Assembly (NCBI GenBank): GCA_036381435.1
Contig: DASVCW010000004.1
Coordinates: forward strand, 69,653-133,652
Source: Fodinibius sp036381435
GTDB lineage: Bacteria > Bacteroidota > Rhodothermia > Balneolales > Balneolaceae
Direction: 5' to 3'
DNA length: 64,000 nt
Shown piece by piece: positions 17,133 to 26,772 of this stretch; positions within the stretch are counted from its first letter, which is position 1, and every line of letters begins with the position of its first letter. The position numbers were made by a program, and so were the translations under genes. The notes beneath the pieces were generated by a model that was not told the origin of the DNA, ran no database searches, and saw only the letters and a program-made list of their open reading frames with translations.

Positions 17133-18383
17133 TTAAACCACTTCTTCAAGCTTTTCCTCAAACGGACGAATAACCTCCTCCACCGGTCGAACATCATCGA
17201 AATAGGAAAGCACTTTCAGCATCACTTCATCCACCAGCACATCCGGACATGAGGCACCCGAAGTAATCGCGATATCTACGGGTTGATTTTTAGAAGGCAA
17301 CCAATTTTCCGTTGTCCTGATTTCCTTATCCCACTGGTTAAAATGTTTGATTTCAATCCCCGATTTAATTTCTTCGGCATCACGAACATGGTAAGTGGGA
17401 AAAGAATGTTCCAGAATTTCAACCAGATGCATAGTGTTTGATGAATTATAACCTCCAACCACGATCGCCAGGTCAGCCCCGGTTTCGGTCAGTGCCAGTG
17501 TTGACGACTGATTTTCGTTGGTTGCGTAGCAAAGGGTGTCGGATGTATCGGCAAAATGATCCAAAATATCAGCCTCACCAAACCGCTTGATTGCTGCTTC
17601 TTTAAGAATATCCATCACCTCCTGCGTTTCCGTCGCCAGCATGGTAGTCTGATTGATGACACCAAAATGCTCGAGATCTTTGCGGGGATCAAATCCCTCG
17701 GTACTTTTGTGTCCAAAATATTTCTCAAAATCAGATTTGGGACGGTCACCTGTTAAGATATCGGCCAGAATGTGCGCTTCTTCAGGGTTCAACACTACTA
17801 CGCTTGCCGAATGATCAGCACTATGAGAAAAAGTAGCGCGGGTTTCCTCATGGCGATGTTTCCCGTGAATTACCAGTGAATAGCCCTTTTTGCCTAATTG
17901 CTTGCCGCGTTTCCAAACCTTTTCTACAAAGGGACAGGTGGTGTTATACCCATAAGGGTTGATGCCTTTCTTTTTTAGTTTTCGCTGAATTTTAAGGGTG
18001 GTTCCGAAGGCCGGTACAATCACGATATCATCTTCATTCAGCGATTCTATGGGAATGAGTTCCGTACCATCTGTTTCAAATAAAAACTTAACGCCCCGAC
18101 CCAGTAAATCTTCATTTACAGTGGGGTTATGAATCATCTCACTGAGCAGGTAAATATTTTTATCCGGATGTTGCTCTACGGTTTTATAGGCGATATCAAT
18201 GGCATTTTCCACTCCATAACAGAAACCAAAATGCCGGGGTATGAAAAAGCGTACGGGTCCGAAATCAAGCACACTTGGCTCCAAATCCTTTTTGCGCGGA
18301 TCCATCACCTTATTGGCATCCTTCACCTTGCGAATAACCGGCGATTGATAAATTTCAGGAATATTGAATTTCTTGCGGGCCAT
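17133..18383 (-). CDS. ispH: 4-hydroxy-3-methylbut-2-enyl diphosphate reductase, long form
   Basis: A 416-residue IspH/LytB, the last enzyme of the MEP isoprenoid pathway, which uses a [4Fe-4S] cluster. The three cluster cysteines are visible at about C55 (PRHFGFCYGVENA), C150 (NTTCPFVEKVW) and C379 (TSGASCPDVL). The HEET segment matches the catalytic glutamate region. At over 400 residues it is of the long cyanobacterial/plant type, with an N-terminal extension and inserts, rather than the roughly 315-residue E. coli type. ispD and ispF lie far away at the right end of the window. Confidence 0.93.
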   Translation of the reverse strand: MARKKFNIPEIYQSPVIRKVKDANKVMDPRKKDLEPSVLDFGPVRFFIPRHFGFCYGVENAIDIAYKTVEQHPDKNIYLLSEMIHNPTVNEDLLGRGVKFLFETDGTELIPIESLNEDDIVIVPAFGTTLKIQRKLKKKGINPYGYNTTCPFVEKVWKRGKQLGKKGYSLVIHGKHRHEETRATFSHSADHSASVVVLNPEEAHILADILTGDRPKSDFEKYFGHKSTEGFDPRKDLEHFGVINQTTMLATETQEVMDILKEAAIKRFGEADILDHFADTSDTLCYATNENQSSTLALTETGADLAIVVGGYNSSNTMHLVEILEHSFPTYHVRDAEEIKSGIEIKHFNQWDKEIRTTENWLPSKNQPVDIAITSGASCPDVLVDEVMLKVLSYFDDVRPVEEVIRPFEEKLEEVV

Positions 18384-18453
18384 GTTTGCAACTGATTTAG
18401 ATTAGCACAGAAAATACGAAGATTAGCAGGAAATATGTAGATCGAGATTCATG

Positions 18454-18529
18454 TTTAACCGCAAGGTTCGCAGAGTTTGCGCTAAGTTCGCAAAGGATAA
18501 ATAAATATCTTAGTGCACCTTGCGGTTTA
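18454..18529. repeat. 76-bp inverted repeat downstream of smc
   Basis: tttaaccgcaaggt (18454-18467) pairs with accttgcggttta (18517-18529). The interior (gcagagtttgcgctaagttc) is itself repetitive. It sits directly after the smc stop and may terminate the transcript. Confidence 0.6.
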
Positions 18530-18531
18530 AA

Positions 18532-21500
18532 TCACGCTTCGGCAACCTCATCCAGTTTCACTCCCACCAAGCGGCTGATGCCCGTTTCCGGCATCGTCAC
18601 GCCGTACATCATTTCAGCTTTGCCCATCGTCTTTTTATTGTGGGTGATGATAATAAACTGCGTATCTTCGCTGAATTGCTTAATCATTGCCGCAAACCGT
18701 TCAATATTGGCATCATCAAGTGGAGCATCAACCTCATCAAGTATACAAAAAGGGGATGGCTTGACGAGATAAATGGCAAAAAGCAGCGCAATGGCAGTAA
18801 GCGTTTTTTCGCCACCTGAAAGCTGGTTGATGGTAGAAGGACGTTTACCCTTGGGATTCGCCTTAATTTCAATCCGCGCATCCAGGGGGTCTTCAGCCTC
18901 TTCATCAATTACCAAATCACAATAATCATCTTCATTGAAAAGCGTGTGAAATACCTTTTGGAAATTTAGGCGGACTTTTTCAAAAGTGGTGTTAAAACGT
19001 TCAGTAGCCGTTTTGTTAATCTCGTTGATGGTCTCCCGTAGTTCCTCGGCAGCCTGATTTAAATCCGCAGTTTGCTCCTCATAAAAATCCAGCCGCTCTT
19101 TTTCCTCTTCATACTCTTCAATCGCCAGGGCGTTGACCTCACCGATTTTATTGAGCTTTTGCCTGAGCTCCGCGATACGCTTTTTAGCCTCTTTCGGATC
19201 AGTTTCCTCCCCCAGCTCAGCTTTAATCTGGTCCATCAGCACGCCATAAGTTTCCCAGATATGGTCGGAGAAGTTCTCAATCTGCATTTCAAACTTTTCC
19301 TTCGCCATTGCCAGGTGATGCACCAGCTCCAGGTTCACCTCTTTGCGCCGGCGGACCTCCTTCAGTTCTTTCTCAATTTCGTTGATGCGTCCACGCTGCT
19401 TGCCCGAAGATTCTTCAGCCTGCTTTAAGGCTTCATCAGCACTCTCTTTCTGCTCCTCTAAACCGGCCTTTTGTTCTTTAAGTCCGGTAACGGAATCCCG
19501 GTATTTTTCAATGCGTTCCTTCGCCTCTCCGGTTTTTTCTGAGCGCAACTTCAGACGTTCTTTCAGGTTTTGAATACCGTCTCCGGCGCGCTTAATATCG
19601 CGCTCGTGATTTTCTACCTTATTCTTCAAATCCTGATGCTTGAGTCGGGCATCGTTGTAGCGGCCCTGGGCGATTGAGCGCTCTTCTTCCAGTTCCTGCA
19701 GCGCGTGTTTCTTTTCCTCCTGCTGCTCGTGTAAATCGCGCAGTTTTTGCTGCAACTCTTTTTGCCTGGGCTGAAGTTCGTCCAGCTCCTGCTTGGCCGA
19801 TCCTTCATTATTGATCAGCGATTCCTGCCGGTTGTTCAGCTCGCCGATATTCTTCTCATAAATCTGTATTTTTGACTCAAAACTGTTAATCTGTTGCTCA
19901 ATTTGCCGAACCGTCCGTTCTTTTTCTTTAAGCTGCTGTTCAATCTCCTGCAGGCTGATGGACTCATATTGCCCGCGAACCTTTTGAAGCTCAGCCTCAG
20001 ATTGTTGAATCTTGGATGATAGCGAGCCTTCCTTCTCTTCCAGCTTTGAAATCTTGTCTTTCAGTCCAACCCGGATTCCCGCATTCTTGCTCTTGCTTCC
20101 GCTCTGTAAAAAACGATTTCCGGTGACGACTTCCCCGCCCGGAGTAACACCAATATTGCGGCTGCCTTTAACGGCTTGATAAGCTTTATCTACCGAATCA
20201 AAGACCAGCACGTTACCAAGTAACAATTCCTTAAGGGCAGAAAACTGAGCATCTGATTTTACATGCCCGGCTAAAGAATCAGGTTGGGTATCATAAGAAT
20301 CAGACAATTGATCTAACGGAATGAAAGTAGCACGTCCTTTATCATTTTCTTTAAGCAATTTCGCGGCTTTCCGGGCGTCATCAAGCGTTTCAACCACTAC
20401 AAAATTCAACGCTTCACCCAGTACTGATTCAAGGGCTACCGCGTGTTTTTCATCCGTTGATAAAATATTCGAAACGACATCGAGCAGTGAAAAATCATTC
20501 CCGTAACTTTCCAGCAAGAACTGTACACTTGATGGAAATGCTTCATTAGAATTGGCAATACCCCGAAGCAGCGAAATTTCTGACTGAACGGAATCAAGCC
20601 GGCTCTGATGGCTACGGAGTTGATCTTTCAAGTTATCCTGTTGCCCACTTAACTGCTCACGCTGTTCCCTGCTTTGCTGAAGCTTTTCCTGCTGCTTGTC
20701 ACGTTCATCAACCGATTTCTTAAGCTTCTCTGCCAGCAGCTTTTTTTCACCGCGCAGATTGATGATTTCATCCTCCAGGTCTTCAATCTCTTCACGAATG
20801 CGAATCAGGTCGCCTTCCGTATTCTCCAGCCGCGATTCGATTTTAATGCGTCGGGTTTGCAGCTCATTCAAATCCTGATTAGCTTTAGAAAAATCCCGCT
20901 CCAGCTTGTTCAGTTTTTCCCGCTCATCCGAATACTGCTGCTGGATTTCCGCATACCGCTCTTTCGATCCCTTTAAGTTCTTATCAGCCCTTTCAAGATC
21001 CGAATCAAACGATTCCAGCTTCTTTTGGCTGCTTTCAAATACTTCGCGCAGGTCTTTCAGATCCTGCTCGCCTTGCTCAATATCTTTGGTGTACTGCTCA
21101 ATTACATTTTCTTCATTAGTGATTTTCTCCCCTGTAATCTGCAAATTTGTCTCAGAATCGCGGATCTTAGAATGAAGCTGACTTACCCGCCGCTGCGCCT
21201 CCGCCTGTTTCCTTTCCTTCTCACTCAGCGCATTCCGGGCTGATTCTTCCTCGCCCTCCAGTTTTTCCGCTTTCGAAAGAATTTCCTTCTTTTCTTTATC
21301 CGCATTGCTGATGCGTTCTTTTAGCGGCTCTAACTCTTCCTGAATTTTCAGGTATTCATGCTTGTTGAGGGCTTTATCAAGATGCTCAAGCTCTTGAGTG
21401 TACTTCTTTGCTTTTTGAGCCTTTTCCGCCTGAATTTCAAGTGAGCGGGTTTTCTTGCGGACTTCCACCAAAATATCTTCAACCCGTTGCAAATCTTCCC

Positions 21501-22053
21501 GCGTTTCTTCCAGTTTACGGAAGGTTTTCTTTCGCTTGTCCTTATAGCGGGTCACTCCGGCGGCTTCTTCAAAAAGGCGGCGGCGGTCGTTATTTTTATC
21601 ATTGAGAATTTCTTCCACCATCTTGAGTTCAATCACTGAATAAGCATCCGAGCTCATTCCGGTGTCCATGAAAAGCTCCATGATATCTTTCAGGCGGCAC
21701 GTGGTACCGTTAATCAGGTATTTACTCTCGCCCGAGCGATAAAGACGACGGGTGATGGTAATTTCATTGTATTCGGTGGGTAGTAACCCTTTATTGTTGA
21801 CGAAAGTGAGCGAAACTTCCGACATGCCCAGTGCATTTTTCTTGGCCGTTCCGTTGAAAATAACGTTGGTCATGCTTGATGAGCGGAGAAGGGTAGGGCG
21901 CTGTTCACCCAAAACCCAGCGCATAGAATCCACGATATTAGATTTGCCGCATCCGTTAGGGCCTACAATAGCCGTGATGCCTTTGTCAAACGACACATTC
22001 GTTTTGTGAGCAAAACTTTTAAATCCCTGAAGTTCCAGTTCGGATATATACAT
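18532..22053 (-). CDS. smc: chromosome segregation ATPase SMC
   Basis: An 1173-residue bacterial condensin subunit that compacts and segregates chromosomes with ScpA and ScpB. The N-terminal half-ATPase has MYISELELQGFKSFAHKT and Walker A VGPNGCGKSNIVD. Two long coiled-coil arms flank a hinge at about residues 510-680 (glycines in GVTPGGEVVTGNRFL). The C-terminal half has signature LSGGEKTLTAIALLFAIYL and Walker B CILDEVDAPLDD. Full length and intact. scpA and scpB are not in the window. It lies between ispH and the frr-pyrH-tsf block on the same strand, with repeats on both sides. Confidence 0.97.
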   Translation of the reverse strand: MYISELELQGFKSFAHKTNVSFDKGITAIVGPNGCGKSNIVDSMRWVLGEQRPTLLRSSSMTNVIFNGTAKKNALGMSEVSLTFVNNKGLLPTEYNEITITRRLYRSGESKYLINGTTCRLKDIMELFMDTGMSSDAYSVIELKMVEEILNDKNNDRRRLFEEAAGVTRYKDKRKKTFRKLEETREDLQRVEDILVEVRKKTRSLEIQAEKAQKAKKYTQELEHLDKALNKHEYLKIQEELEPLKERISNADKEKKEILSKAEKLEGEEESARNALSEKERKQAEAQRRVSQLHSKIRDSETNLQITGEKITNEENVIEQYTKDIEQGEQDLKDLREVFESSQKKLESFDSDLERADKNLKGSKERYAEIQQQYSDEREKLNKLERDFSKANQDLNELQTRRIKIESRLENTEGDLIRIREEIEDLEDEIINLRGEKKLLAEKLKKSVDERDKQQEKLQQSREQREQLSGQQDNLKDQLRSHQSRLDSVQSEISLLRGIANSNEAFPSSVQFLLESYGNDFSLLDVVSNILSTDEKHAVALESVLGEALNFVVVETLDDARKAAKLLKENDKGRATFIPLDQLSDSYDTQPDSLAGHVKSDAQFSALKELLLGNVLVFDSVDKAYQAVKGSRNIGVTPGGEVVTGNRFLQSGSKSKNAGIRVGLKDKISKLEEKEGSLSSKIQQSEAELQKVRGQYESISLQEIEQQLKEKERTVRQIEQQINSFESKIQIYEKNIGELNNRQESLINNEGSAKQELDELQPRQKELQQKLRDLHEQQEEKKHALQELEEERSIAQGRYNDARLKHQDLKNKVENHERDIKRAGDGIQNLKERLKLRSEKTGEAKERIEKYRDSVTGLKEQKAGLEEQKESADEALKQAEESSGKQRGRINEIEKELKEVRRRKEVNLELVHHLAMAKEKFEMQIENFSDHIWETYGVLMDQIKAELGEETDPKEAKKRIAELRQKLNKIGEVNALAIEEYEEEKERLDFYEEQTADLNQAAEELRETINEINKTATERFNTTFEKVRLNFQKVFHTLFNEDDYCDLVIDEEAEDPLDARIEIKANPKGKRPSTINQLSGGEKTLTAIALLFAIYLVKPSPFCILDEVDAPLDDANIERFAAMIKQFSEDTQFIIITHNKKTMGKAEMMYGVTMPETGISRLVGVKLDEVAEA

Positions 22054-22257
22054 ACATTTTGTTAATTAGTTATTTGTTATTAGTGATTTGGCTTCAACTA
22101 ATAACTAATAACCTATGAACCAATAACAATTTATACCGTCATTATTTACTCGCACCGTCGCTCTGCGGCGCTGAGCGACGGAACAAGTAAAACTAAGCCT
22201 GAATGTATAAATTTGAAACGTTTGTTGTTTCTAACATTCGAATTTTGGATTTCGAAT
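22054..22257. repeat. repeat-filled gap between smc and frr
   Basis: Contains ttagttatttgttattag / ctaataactaataac inverted pieces (22070-22130) and the palindrome caccgtcgctctgcggcgc with its return arm (from about 22150), related to one near 12682. No gene. Confidence 0.5.
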
Positions 22258-22827
22258 TTAAACCGTCATAATTTCTTTTTCCTTGTGCTCCAGAAGTTCA
22301 TCCACTTTTTTAGTATGACTATCGGTAATTTTCTGAATTTCTTCCTCAGCCTCATACTTTGAATCTTCGGGCAATGATTCGCTGTCAACTTTTTTCTTAA
22401 TCAGGTCATTAGCATCACGTCGCGTATTGCGGATAGAAATACGTGTATCTTCCGAAATTTGCTTCACCCGTTTAACCAAGTCCTTGCGCCGTTCTTCAGA
22501 AAGGATAGGCAGGGGAATACGAATCAGATTTCCGTCATTATTTGGGTTTAACCCAAGTCCCGAAGCCATAATAGCCTTTTCAATATTTTCCAGCGCTGAC
22601 TGGTCAAAAGGCTGAACCGTCAGCAACCGGGCTTCGGGCGCACTAACATTGGCAAGCTGATTTAAGGGCGTTTGAGCCCCGTAATAATCGACCTTAATGC
22701 CATCCAGCAGTGCAGGCTGAGCCTTTCCCGCCCGTATGTGAGATAATTCTTTTTTATAGAATGAAATAGCTTCATTCATCTTCGTATCCGTTGAATCAAT
22801 AATAGCTTGTAACTCTTGTGGTATCAT
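22258..22827 (-). CDS. frr: ribosome recycling factor
   Basis: A 189-residue RRF that with EF-G splits post-termination ribosomes. Recognised by KKELSHIRAGKAQPALLDGIKVDYYGAQTPLNQLA in the first domain, RIPLPILSEERRKDLVK in the hinge region, and a final helix rich in K and E. Length matches the family (about 185). It is the last member of the rplM-rpsI-rpsB-tsf-pyrH-frr order on the minus strand. A 248-bp gap with a repeat fragment separates it from pyrH. Confidence 0.97.
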   Translation of the reverse strand: MIPQELQAIIDSTDTKMNEAISFYKKELSHIRAGKAQPALLDGIKVDYYGAQTPLNQLANVSAPEARLLTVQPFDQSALENIEKAIMASGLGLNPNNDGNLIRIPLPILSEERRKDLVKRVKQISEDTRISIRNTRRDANDLIKKKVDSESLPEDSKYEAEEEIQKITDSHTKKVDELLEHKEKEIMTV

Positions 22828-22968
22828 TGTCTTAAAAAATGTGTTAATCGTTAACTGTGTTCAGCAATTGAGCTTTCCAATCAAACTAAGCATCGTTTAT
22901 ACTCAGAAAGAGAGCCATATAAAATCCCTGTTCGGTTATCTCTCCGTCCGTCGGACGGGAGAGATGCT

Positions 22969-23024
22969 TCCCCCTTCCGCCGAAGGCGTGCCTATGGCAG
23001 AAGGGGGCGCAGGGGGATGACCTT
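22969..23024. mobile_element. MITE-like element, CCATCCCCC family, partial copy 2
   Basis: Only the right part of the family is recognisable (gaagggggcgcagggggatg, ending at 23024). It is paired locally with cccccttccgccgaaggc. A small palindrome ctccgtccgtcggacggg precedes it. Lies between pyrH and frr. Confidence 0.5.
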
Positions 23025-23075
23025 TTTTGAAATAGAGTGTGGATTCAACGTTCTATATCCACTTCAAAAATGAAT

Positions 23076-23810
23076 TTAAGAAATCTTGGTATCTTCCCAA
23101 ACTACTGTTGAACCGATTGAATCATCACCCATTAGCAATTTTTCCAAATTACCGGCAATATTCATATTAAAAACAATGATAGGCGTCTCATTCTCCCGGC
23201 AAAGGGTGAAGGCAGTTAAATCCATAATTGAAAGGCGTCGTTCGAGCACTTCATCACCGGTGATAGTACTGAATTTCTTCGCATCGGGATTTTTCTCAGG
23301 ATCAGCGTCAAAAATACCGTCAACCCGTGTTCCTTTAAGAATTACATCGGCTTCGATTTCAATAGCACGGAGTGAAGCGGCGGTATCAGTCGTAAAGTAG
23401 GGATTTCCCGTTCCGGCTCCGAAAATGATAACACGTCCCTTTTCAAGGTGCCGGATGGCACGCCGGCGAATGTAAGGTTCAGCAATTTCTTCCATTCGGA
23501 TGGCAGACATCAACCGGGTTTGCACTCCTTTTCGTTCGAGCGCGTCTTGTAGGGCCATGCTATTAATCATTGTTGCGAGCATTCCCATATAGTCACCCTG
23601 CACGCGGTCCATACCTTCAGTGGCACCTTTCACCCCGCGAAAAATATTGCCGCCGCCAACAACTACCGAAACTTCAAAACCTTCATCATGTGCTGCCTTA
23701 ATTTCATTGGCATACTGGGTGAGAATGTCGCCGTCAATGCCATGTCCTTGTTCTCCTAAAAGCGCTTCCCCACTAAGTTTTAGTAAGACCCTTGTATATT
23801 TTTTCGCCAC
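23076..23810 (-). CDS. pyrH: UMP kinase
   Basis: A 244-residue bacterial UMP kinase of the amino-acid kinase fold, converting UMP to UDP. It starts MAKKYTRVLLKLSGEALLGEQGHGID. VVVGGGNIFRG forms the phosphate-binding glycine loop. The DRVQGDYMGMLATMIN segment is the UMP-binding signature, and GAGTGNPYFTTDTAA binds the nucleotide. Length is normal. It lies between tsf and frr, the conserved order. Confidence 0.97.
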   Translation of the reverse strand: MAKKYTRVLLKLSGEALLGEQGHGIDGDILTQYANEIKAAHDEGFEVSVVVGGGNIFRGVKGATEGMDRVQGDYMGMLATMINSMALQDALERKGVQTRLMSAIRMEEIAEPYIRRRAIRHLEKGRVIIFGAGTGNPYFTTDTAASLRAIEIEADVILKGTRVDGIFDADPEKNPDAKKFSTITGDEVLERRLSIMDLTAFTLCRENETPIIVFNMNIAGNLEKLLMGDDSIGSTVVWEDTKIS

Positions 23811-23856
23811 TTTATTATCCTAATTAAAATGAGATGGTGTACTGCCGAAAGTGTTA

Positions 23857-23924
23857 GACCTGACAGCGTGCCGGTGAATTTCCGGTTCCTGTCAGAGTCT
23901 TTGGAAAAGCAACGCTGTCAGGTC
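23857..23924. repeat. perfect 13-bp inverted repeat between tsf and pyrH
   Basis: gacctgacagcgt (23857-23869) and its exact complement acgctgtcaggtc (23912-23924), with an internal small hairpin (gccggtgaatttccggt). It lies upstream of pyrH and downstream of the tsf terminator. Confidence 0.6.
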
Positions 23925-23973
23925 CGCAGGCGGACGCTTACAGGTTGTTTTCCAATTTAAAATCCCTTAAGCA

Positions 23974-24007
23974 TAAAAAAAAGGCTACCGAATTGGTAGC
24001 CTTTTTT
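23974..24007 (-). terminator. terminator after tsf
   Basis: A perfect 9-bp stem aaggctacc / ggtagcctt with a 5-base loop, followed on the minus strand by a run of eight Ts. It separates tsf from pyrH transcription. Confidence 0.9.
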
Positions 24008-24020
24008 CAGAAACCGTTAC

Positions 24021-24854
24021 TTACGATTCTTCTCCAAGCTGAAGCCGATGGAATGACTTTACCAGGGGAGTATCGCTTTTTTTCAAATACTCCTGAACAG
24101 ACAAGCTGTTGTCTTTAACAAACTTTTGTTCCAGCAAAACGCGTTCTTCATAAAATCGGCGCAGTTTGCCTTTAGACGCTTTTTCAGCAATTTCCTCCGG
24201 TTTGCCTTCATTCAATAGCTGCTCTTTGGCAATTTCAAGCTCGTGTTCAACAACCGAGCTGTCAACCTCTTCACGGGTCACAGCAATAGGTTTCATCGCC
24301 GCAACCTGCATGGCTACATCTTTGCCAATCTCTTTATCACTAACATCACCTTCAAATTCAATAAGAACACCTAATTGGTTACCCGGGTGAATGTAAGAAA
24401 TAAACTGGCCTTCCGATTTAGCCAAAACCACACGACTGACTTCAATCTTTTCACCGATTTTACTGACCATATCCTTCAAGTGATCGCCAACGGTAAGTCC
24501 GTCAACTTTTGCTTTAAGAAGCTCATCAACAGAATCAATTTCTTCTTCAAAGGCTACATTTAAAAATTGTTCGGTCTGTTTTTGGAAATCTTCGTTTCGA
24601 GCTACAAAATCGGTTTCGCAATTAATTTCCAAAGCGGCCGCTTTAGTGCCGTCATCACTCACGCGGGTGACGATCAGCCCTTGGTTAGCGTCGCGGTCAG
24701 CCCGTTTTTCAGAAAGTTTTTGTCCTTTTTTGCGGAGAATTTCAATCGCTTTGTCGAAATCGCCGTCGGCTTCCTGAAGGGCTTTTTTGCAATCCATCAT
24801 GCCCGCTCCGGTCTGCTCGCGCAGTTCTTTTACGTCTTTTGCAGAAATACTCAT
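24021..24854 (-). CDS. tsf: elongation factor Ts
   Basis: A 277-residue guanine-nucleotide exchange factor for EF-Tu. The N-terminal UBA-like domain has VKELREQTGAGMMDCKKALQEADGD. The core includes the exchange motif NCETDFVARNEDFQ. The C-terminal part carries the family helix pattern (RFYEERVLLEQKFVKD). It starts 59 bp after the rpsB stop and ends at a strong terminator, so rpsB-tsf form the usual two-gene operon. Confidence 0.97.
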   Translation of the reverse strand: MSISAKDVKELREQTGAGMMDCKKALQEADGDFDKAIEILRKKGQKLSEKRADRDANQGLIVTRVSDDGTKAAALEINCETDFVARNEDFQKQTEQFLNVAFEEEIDSVDELLKAKVDGLTVGDHLKDMVSKIGEKIEVSRVVLAKSEGQFISYIHPGNQLGVLIEFEGDVSDKEIGKDVAMQVAAMKPIAVTREEVDSSVVEHELEIAKEQLLNEGKPEEIAEKASKGKLRRFYEERVLLEQKFVKDNSLSVQEYLKKSDTPLVKSFHRLQLGEES

Positions 24855-24913
24855 GGTCGAGTTACGCTGTTTAATTTTGTTGTTTTATTTAAAAAGGATG
24901 AAATGAAAAATGC

Positions 24914-25747
24914 TTACTCTTCTTCGTCAGAAGACTCCTGATCTTTCTTTCTTCGTCGTGATCGGCGTTTGCCGGTAGCCTTTTTCTTAGGCTTCACTTT
25001 TTCTGCCTTCGTTGCTTCTTCGGCCGCCTGCTCAAGCATTTCTTCTTCATTCTGAGCTTCCCGTTCAGCATTTCCTTCAATAATAGCGTCCGCTATTGAA
25101 GCAGAAATAAGCTGGATCGTTCGGGCAGAATCATCATTGCAAGGCACAATATAATCAGGAATATCGGGATCACTGTTTGTATCGACCATTGCAATGATCG
25201 GAAGGTTAAGCTTCACAGCCTCGTTAACAGCGATGTGCTCTTTAATAGTATCCACAACGAAAACGGCACCGGGCAGGTGATTCATGTTGGAAATACCGCC
25301 GAGTGTTTGCTCCAGCTTTTCGTGCTCGCGGTCAAGCATCAGGGTTTCTTTTTTGGTAAGCTCTTCATACGTACCGTCTTCCCGCATCCGATCAATTTCC
25401 TCCATTCGGGAAATGCTTTTCTTTACGGTTGAAAAGTTGGTAAGCATACCGCCAAGCCAGCGATGGGTAACAAAAGGCATTCCGCAACGGATGGCTTCGG
25501 TTTTAATGATGTCCTGAGACTGCTTTTTGGTACCTACAAAAAGGATGGTTTTCCCCGCACGGGCAAGTTTAGCCACTTCATCCAGCGCTTCCTGGAAAAA
25601 TTTTTGGGTCTTTTTGAGATCTATGATGTGAATTCCGTTTCGCTCCATGAAGATAAATTCCTTCATTTTGGGATTCCATCGGCGGGTAAGGTGCCCGAAA
25701 TGAGCACCGGATTTTAACAGTTTTTCTAAATCAGGTGTAGTTGGCAT
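24914..25747 (-). CDS. rpsB: 30S ribosomal protein S2
   Basis: A 277-residue S2. Diagnostic segments are LLKSGAHFGHLTRRWNPKM near the N terminus, GIHIIDLKKTQ, TILFVGTKKQ, RWLGGMLTNF and IAMVDTNSDPD. Compared with E. coli S2 (241 residues) it has a C-terminal extension of about 30 residues that is first basic (KKKATGKRRSRRRKK) and then acidic (ESSDEEE). Such tails occur in some Bacteroidota-related S2 proteins. First gene of the rpsB-tsf operon. Confidence 0.97.
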   Translation of the reverse strand: MPTTPDLEKLLKSGAHFGHLTRRWNPKMKEFIFMERNGIHIIDLKKTQKFFQEALDEVAKLARAGKTILFVGTKKQSQDIIKTEAIRCGMPFVTHRWLGGMLTNFSTVKKSISRMEEIDRMREDGTYEELTKKETLMLDREHEKLEQTLGGISNMNHLPGAVFVVDTIKEHIAVNEAVKLNLPIIAMVDTNSDPDIPDYIVPCNDDSARTIQLISASIADAIIEGNAEREAQNEEEMLEQAAEEATKAEKVKPKKKATGKRRSRRRKKDQESSDEEE

Positions 25748-25935
25748 AGGTTTGATTTGTTTTTGAGTTTATCCTCTATACAGGTCATACCGGGCGCTAA
25801 TCCACTCCGTTTGAAATGAACACTCGGCGCGCAGGTCGCTGTATATGTGTGATTAATGTATTGACTAATAGTTATCTGTTATTCGTTTCTCCCTTTTATA
25901 AAGGGCAACACGAATAACAAATAACCAATAACGAA
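25748..25935. other. gap between rpsI and rpsB
   Basis: About 190 bp. A short inverted pair (ctattagtcaat-type units and gttatctgttattcg / cgaataacaaataacc, 25870-25925) is visible. It may contain the rpsB promoter and S2-binding leader, but no defined element could be assigned. Confidence 0.35.
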
Positions 25936-26322
25936 TTATCGTTTCGAGAACTGAGACTTCTTACGTGCTCCGGGCTGTCCGTATTTTTTACGTTCAACCA
26001 TGCGGTCGTCACGGGTAAGCAGCTGATGCTCTTTCAATACGCCGTGCCACTCCTCATTGTGATCATCAAGAGCGCGAGCCAGTGCATGCTGAATAGCACC
26101 CGACTGACCGGTAATGCCGCCGCCACGAACTGTTACCTTGATGTCAAACTGACCATCAGATTCAGTAACTTCAAGGGGCAGTGATGCAACATTACGATGC
26201 GCCTGCGTGCTGAAATAATCATCCAGTTCCTTGTTGTTTACTAAGAAGTTCCCCGATCCGGGTTGAATGTAGAGTCGTGCAGTAGAAGTTTTTCTTCTTC
26301 CGATGAAATTTTTCTGTTCCAT
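25936..26322 (-). CDS. rpsI: 30S ribosomal protein S9
   Basis: A 128-residue S9. It starts MEQKNFIGRRKTSTARLYI, has the signature VRGGGITGQSGAIQHALARAL, and ends in the basic tail ARKKSQFSKR whose terminal residues contact P-site tRNA. Length is standard. It starts 6 bp after rplM, the universal L13-S9 operon. Confidence 0.98.
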   Translation of the reverse strand: MEQKNFIGRRKTSTARLYIQPGSGNFLVNNKELDDYFSTQAHRNVASLPLEVTESDGQFDIKVTVRGGGITGQSGAIQHALARALDDHNEEWHGVLKEHQLLTRDDRMVERKKYGQPGARKKSQFSKR

Positions 26323-26328
26323 TCGTAA

Positions 26329-26772
26329 TTAAAGCTCGATTTTTTCAGGTTGTTGTGCTTCTTGCTGATGAACCGGACCCGCATAAACCCGAAGGTTAGT
26401 CATAAGCTTATTGCTCAGCTTATTCTTCGGTAACATCCCTTTCACAGCGTTTTCAACAAGGAATGTCGGTTTTTTGTCCAGCATATCTTCTGCCGAAGTG
26501 AACCGCTCGCCACCGGGAAAACCGGTGTGACGAAAGTATTCTTTTTGCTGCATCTTATTGCCTGTCAAATTCACTTTAGCGGCATTAATTACAACAACAT
26601 TGTCTCCGGTATCCATGTGGGGAGTGAAGGTTGGTTTATGCTTGCCTCTCAGGTAAGTGGCTACTTTTGTAGCAACTCGTCCCAGAGAATGCCCTTCGGC
26701 ATCAACAAGAACCCATTTCTTTTTGATATCTCCCGCCTTGGCGGAGTAGGTCTTGTAACTGTTTGTATTCAC
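26329..26772 (-). CDS. rplM: 50S ribosomal protein L13
   Basis: A 147-residue L13. It starts MNTNSYKTYSAKAGDIKKKWVLVDAEG. Family core segments are LGRVATKVATYLRGKHKPTF and TGDNVVVINAAKVNLTGNK, then HTGFPGG and the C-terminal VKGMLPKNKL. Slightly longer than E. coli L13 (142). First gene of the rplM-rpsI operon. Confidence 0.98.
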   Translation of the reverse strand: MNTNSYKTYSAKAGDIKKKWVLVDAEGHSLGRVATKVATYLRGKHKPTFTPHMDTGDNVVVINAAKVNLTGNKMQQKEYFRHTGFPGGERFTSAEDMLDKKPTFLVENAVKGMLPKNKLSNKLMTNLRVYAGPVHQQEAQQPEKIEL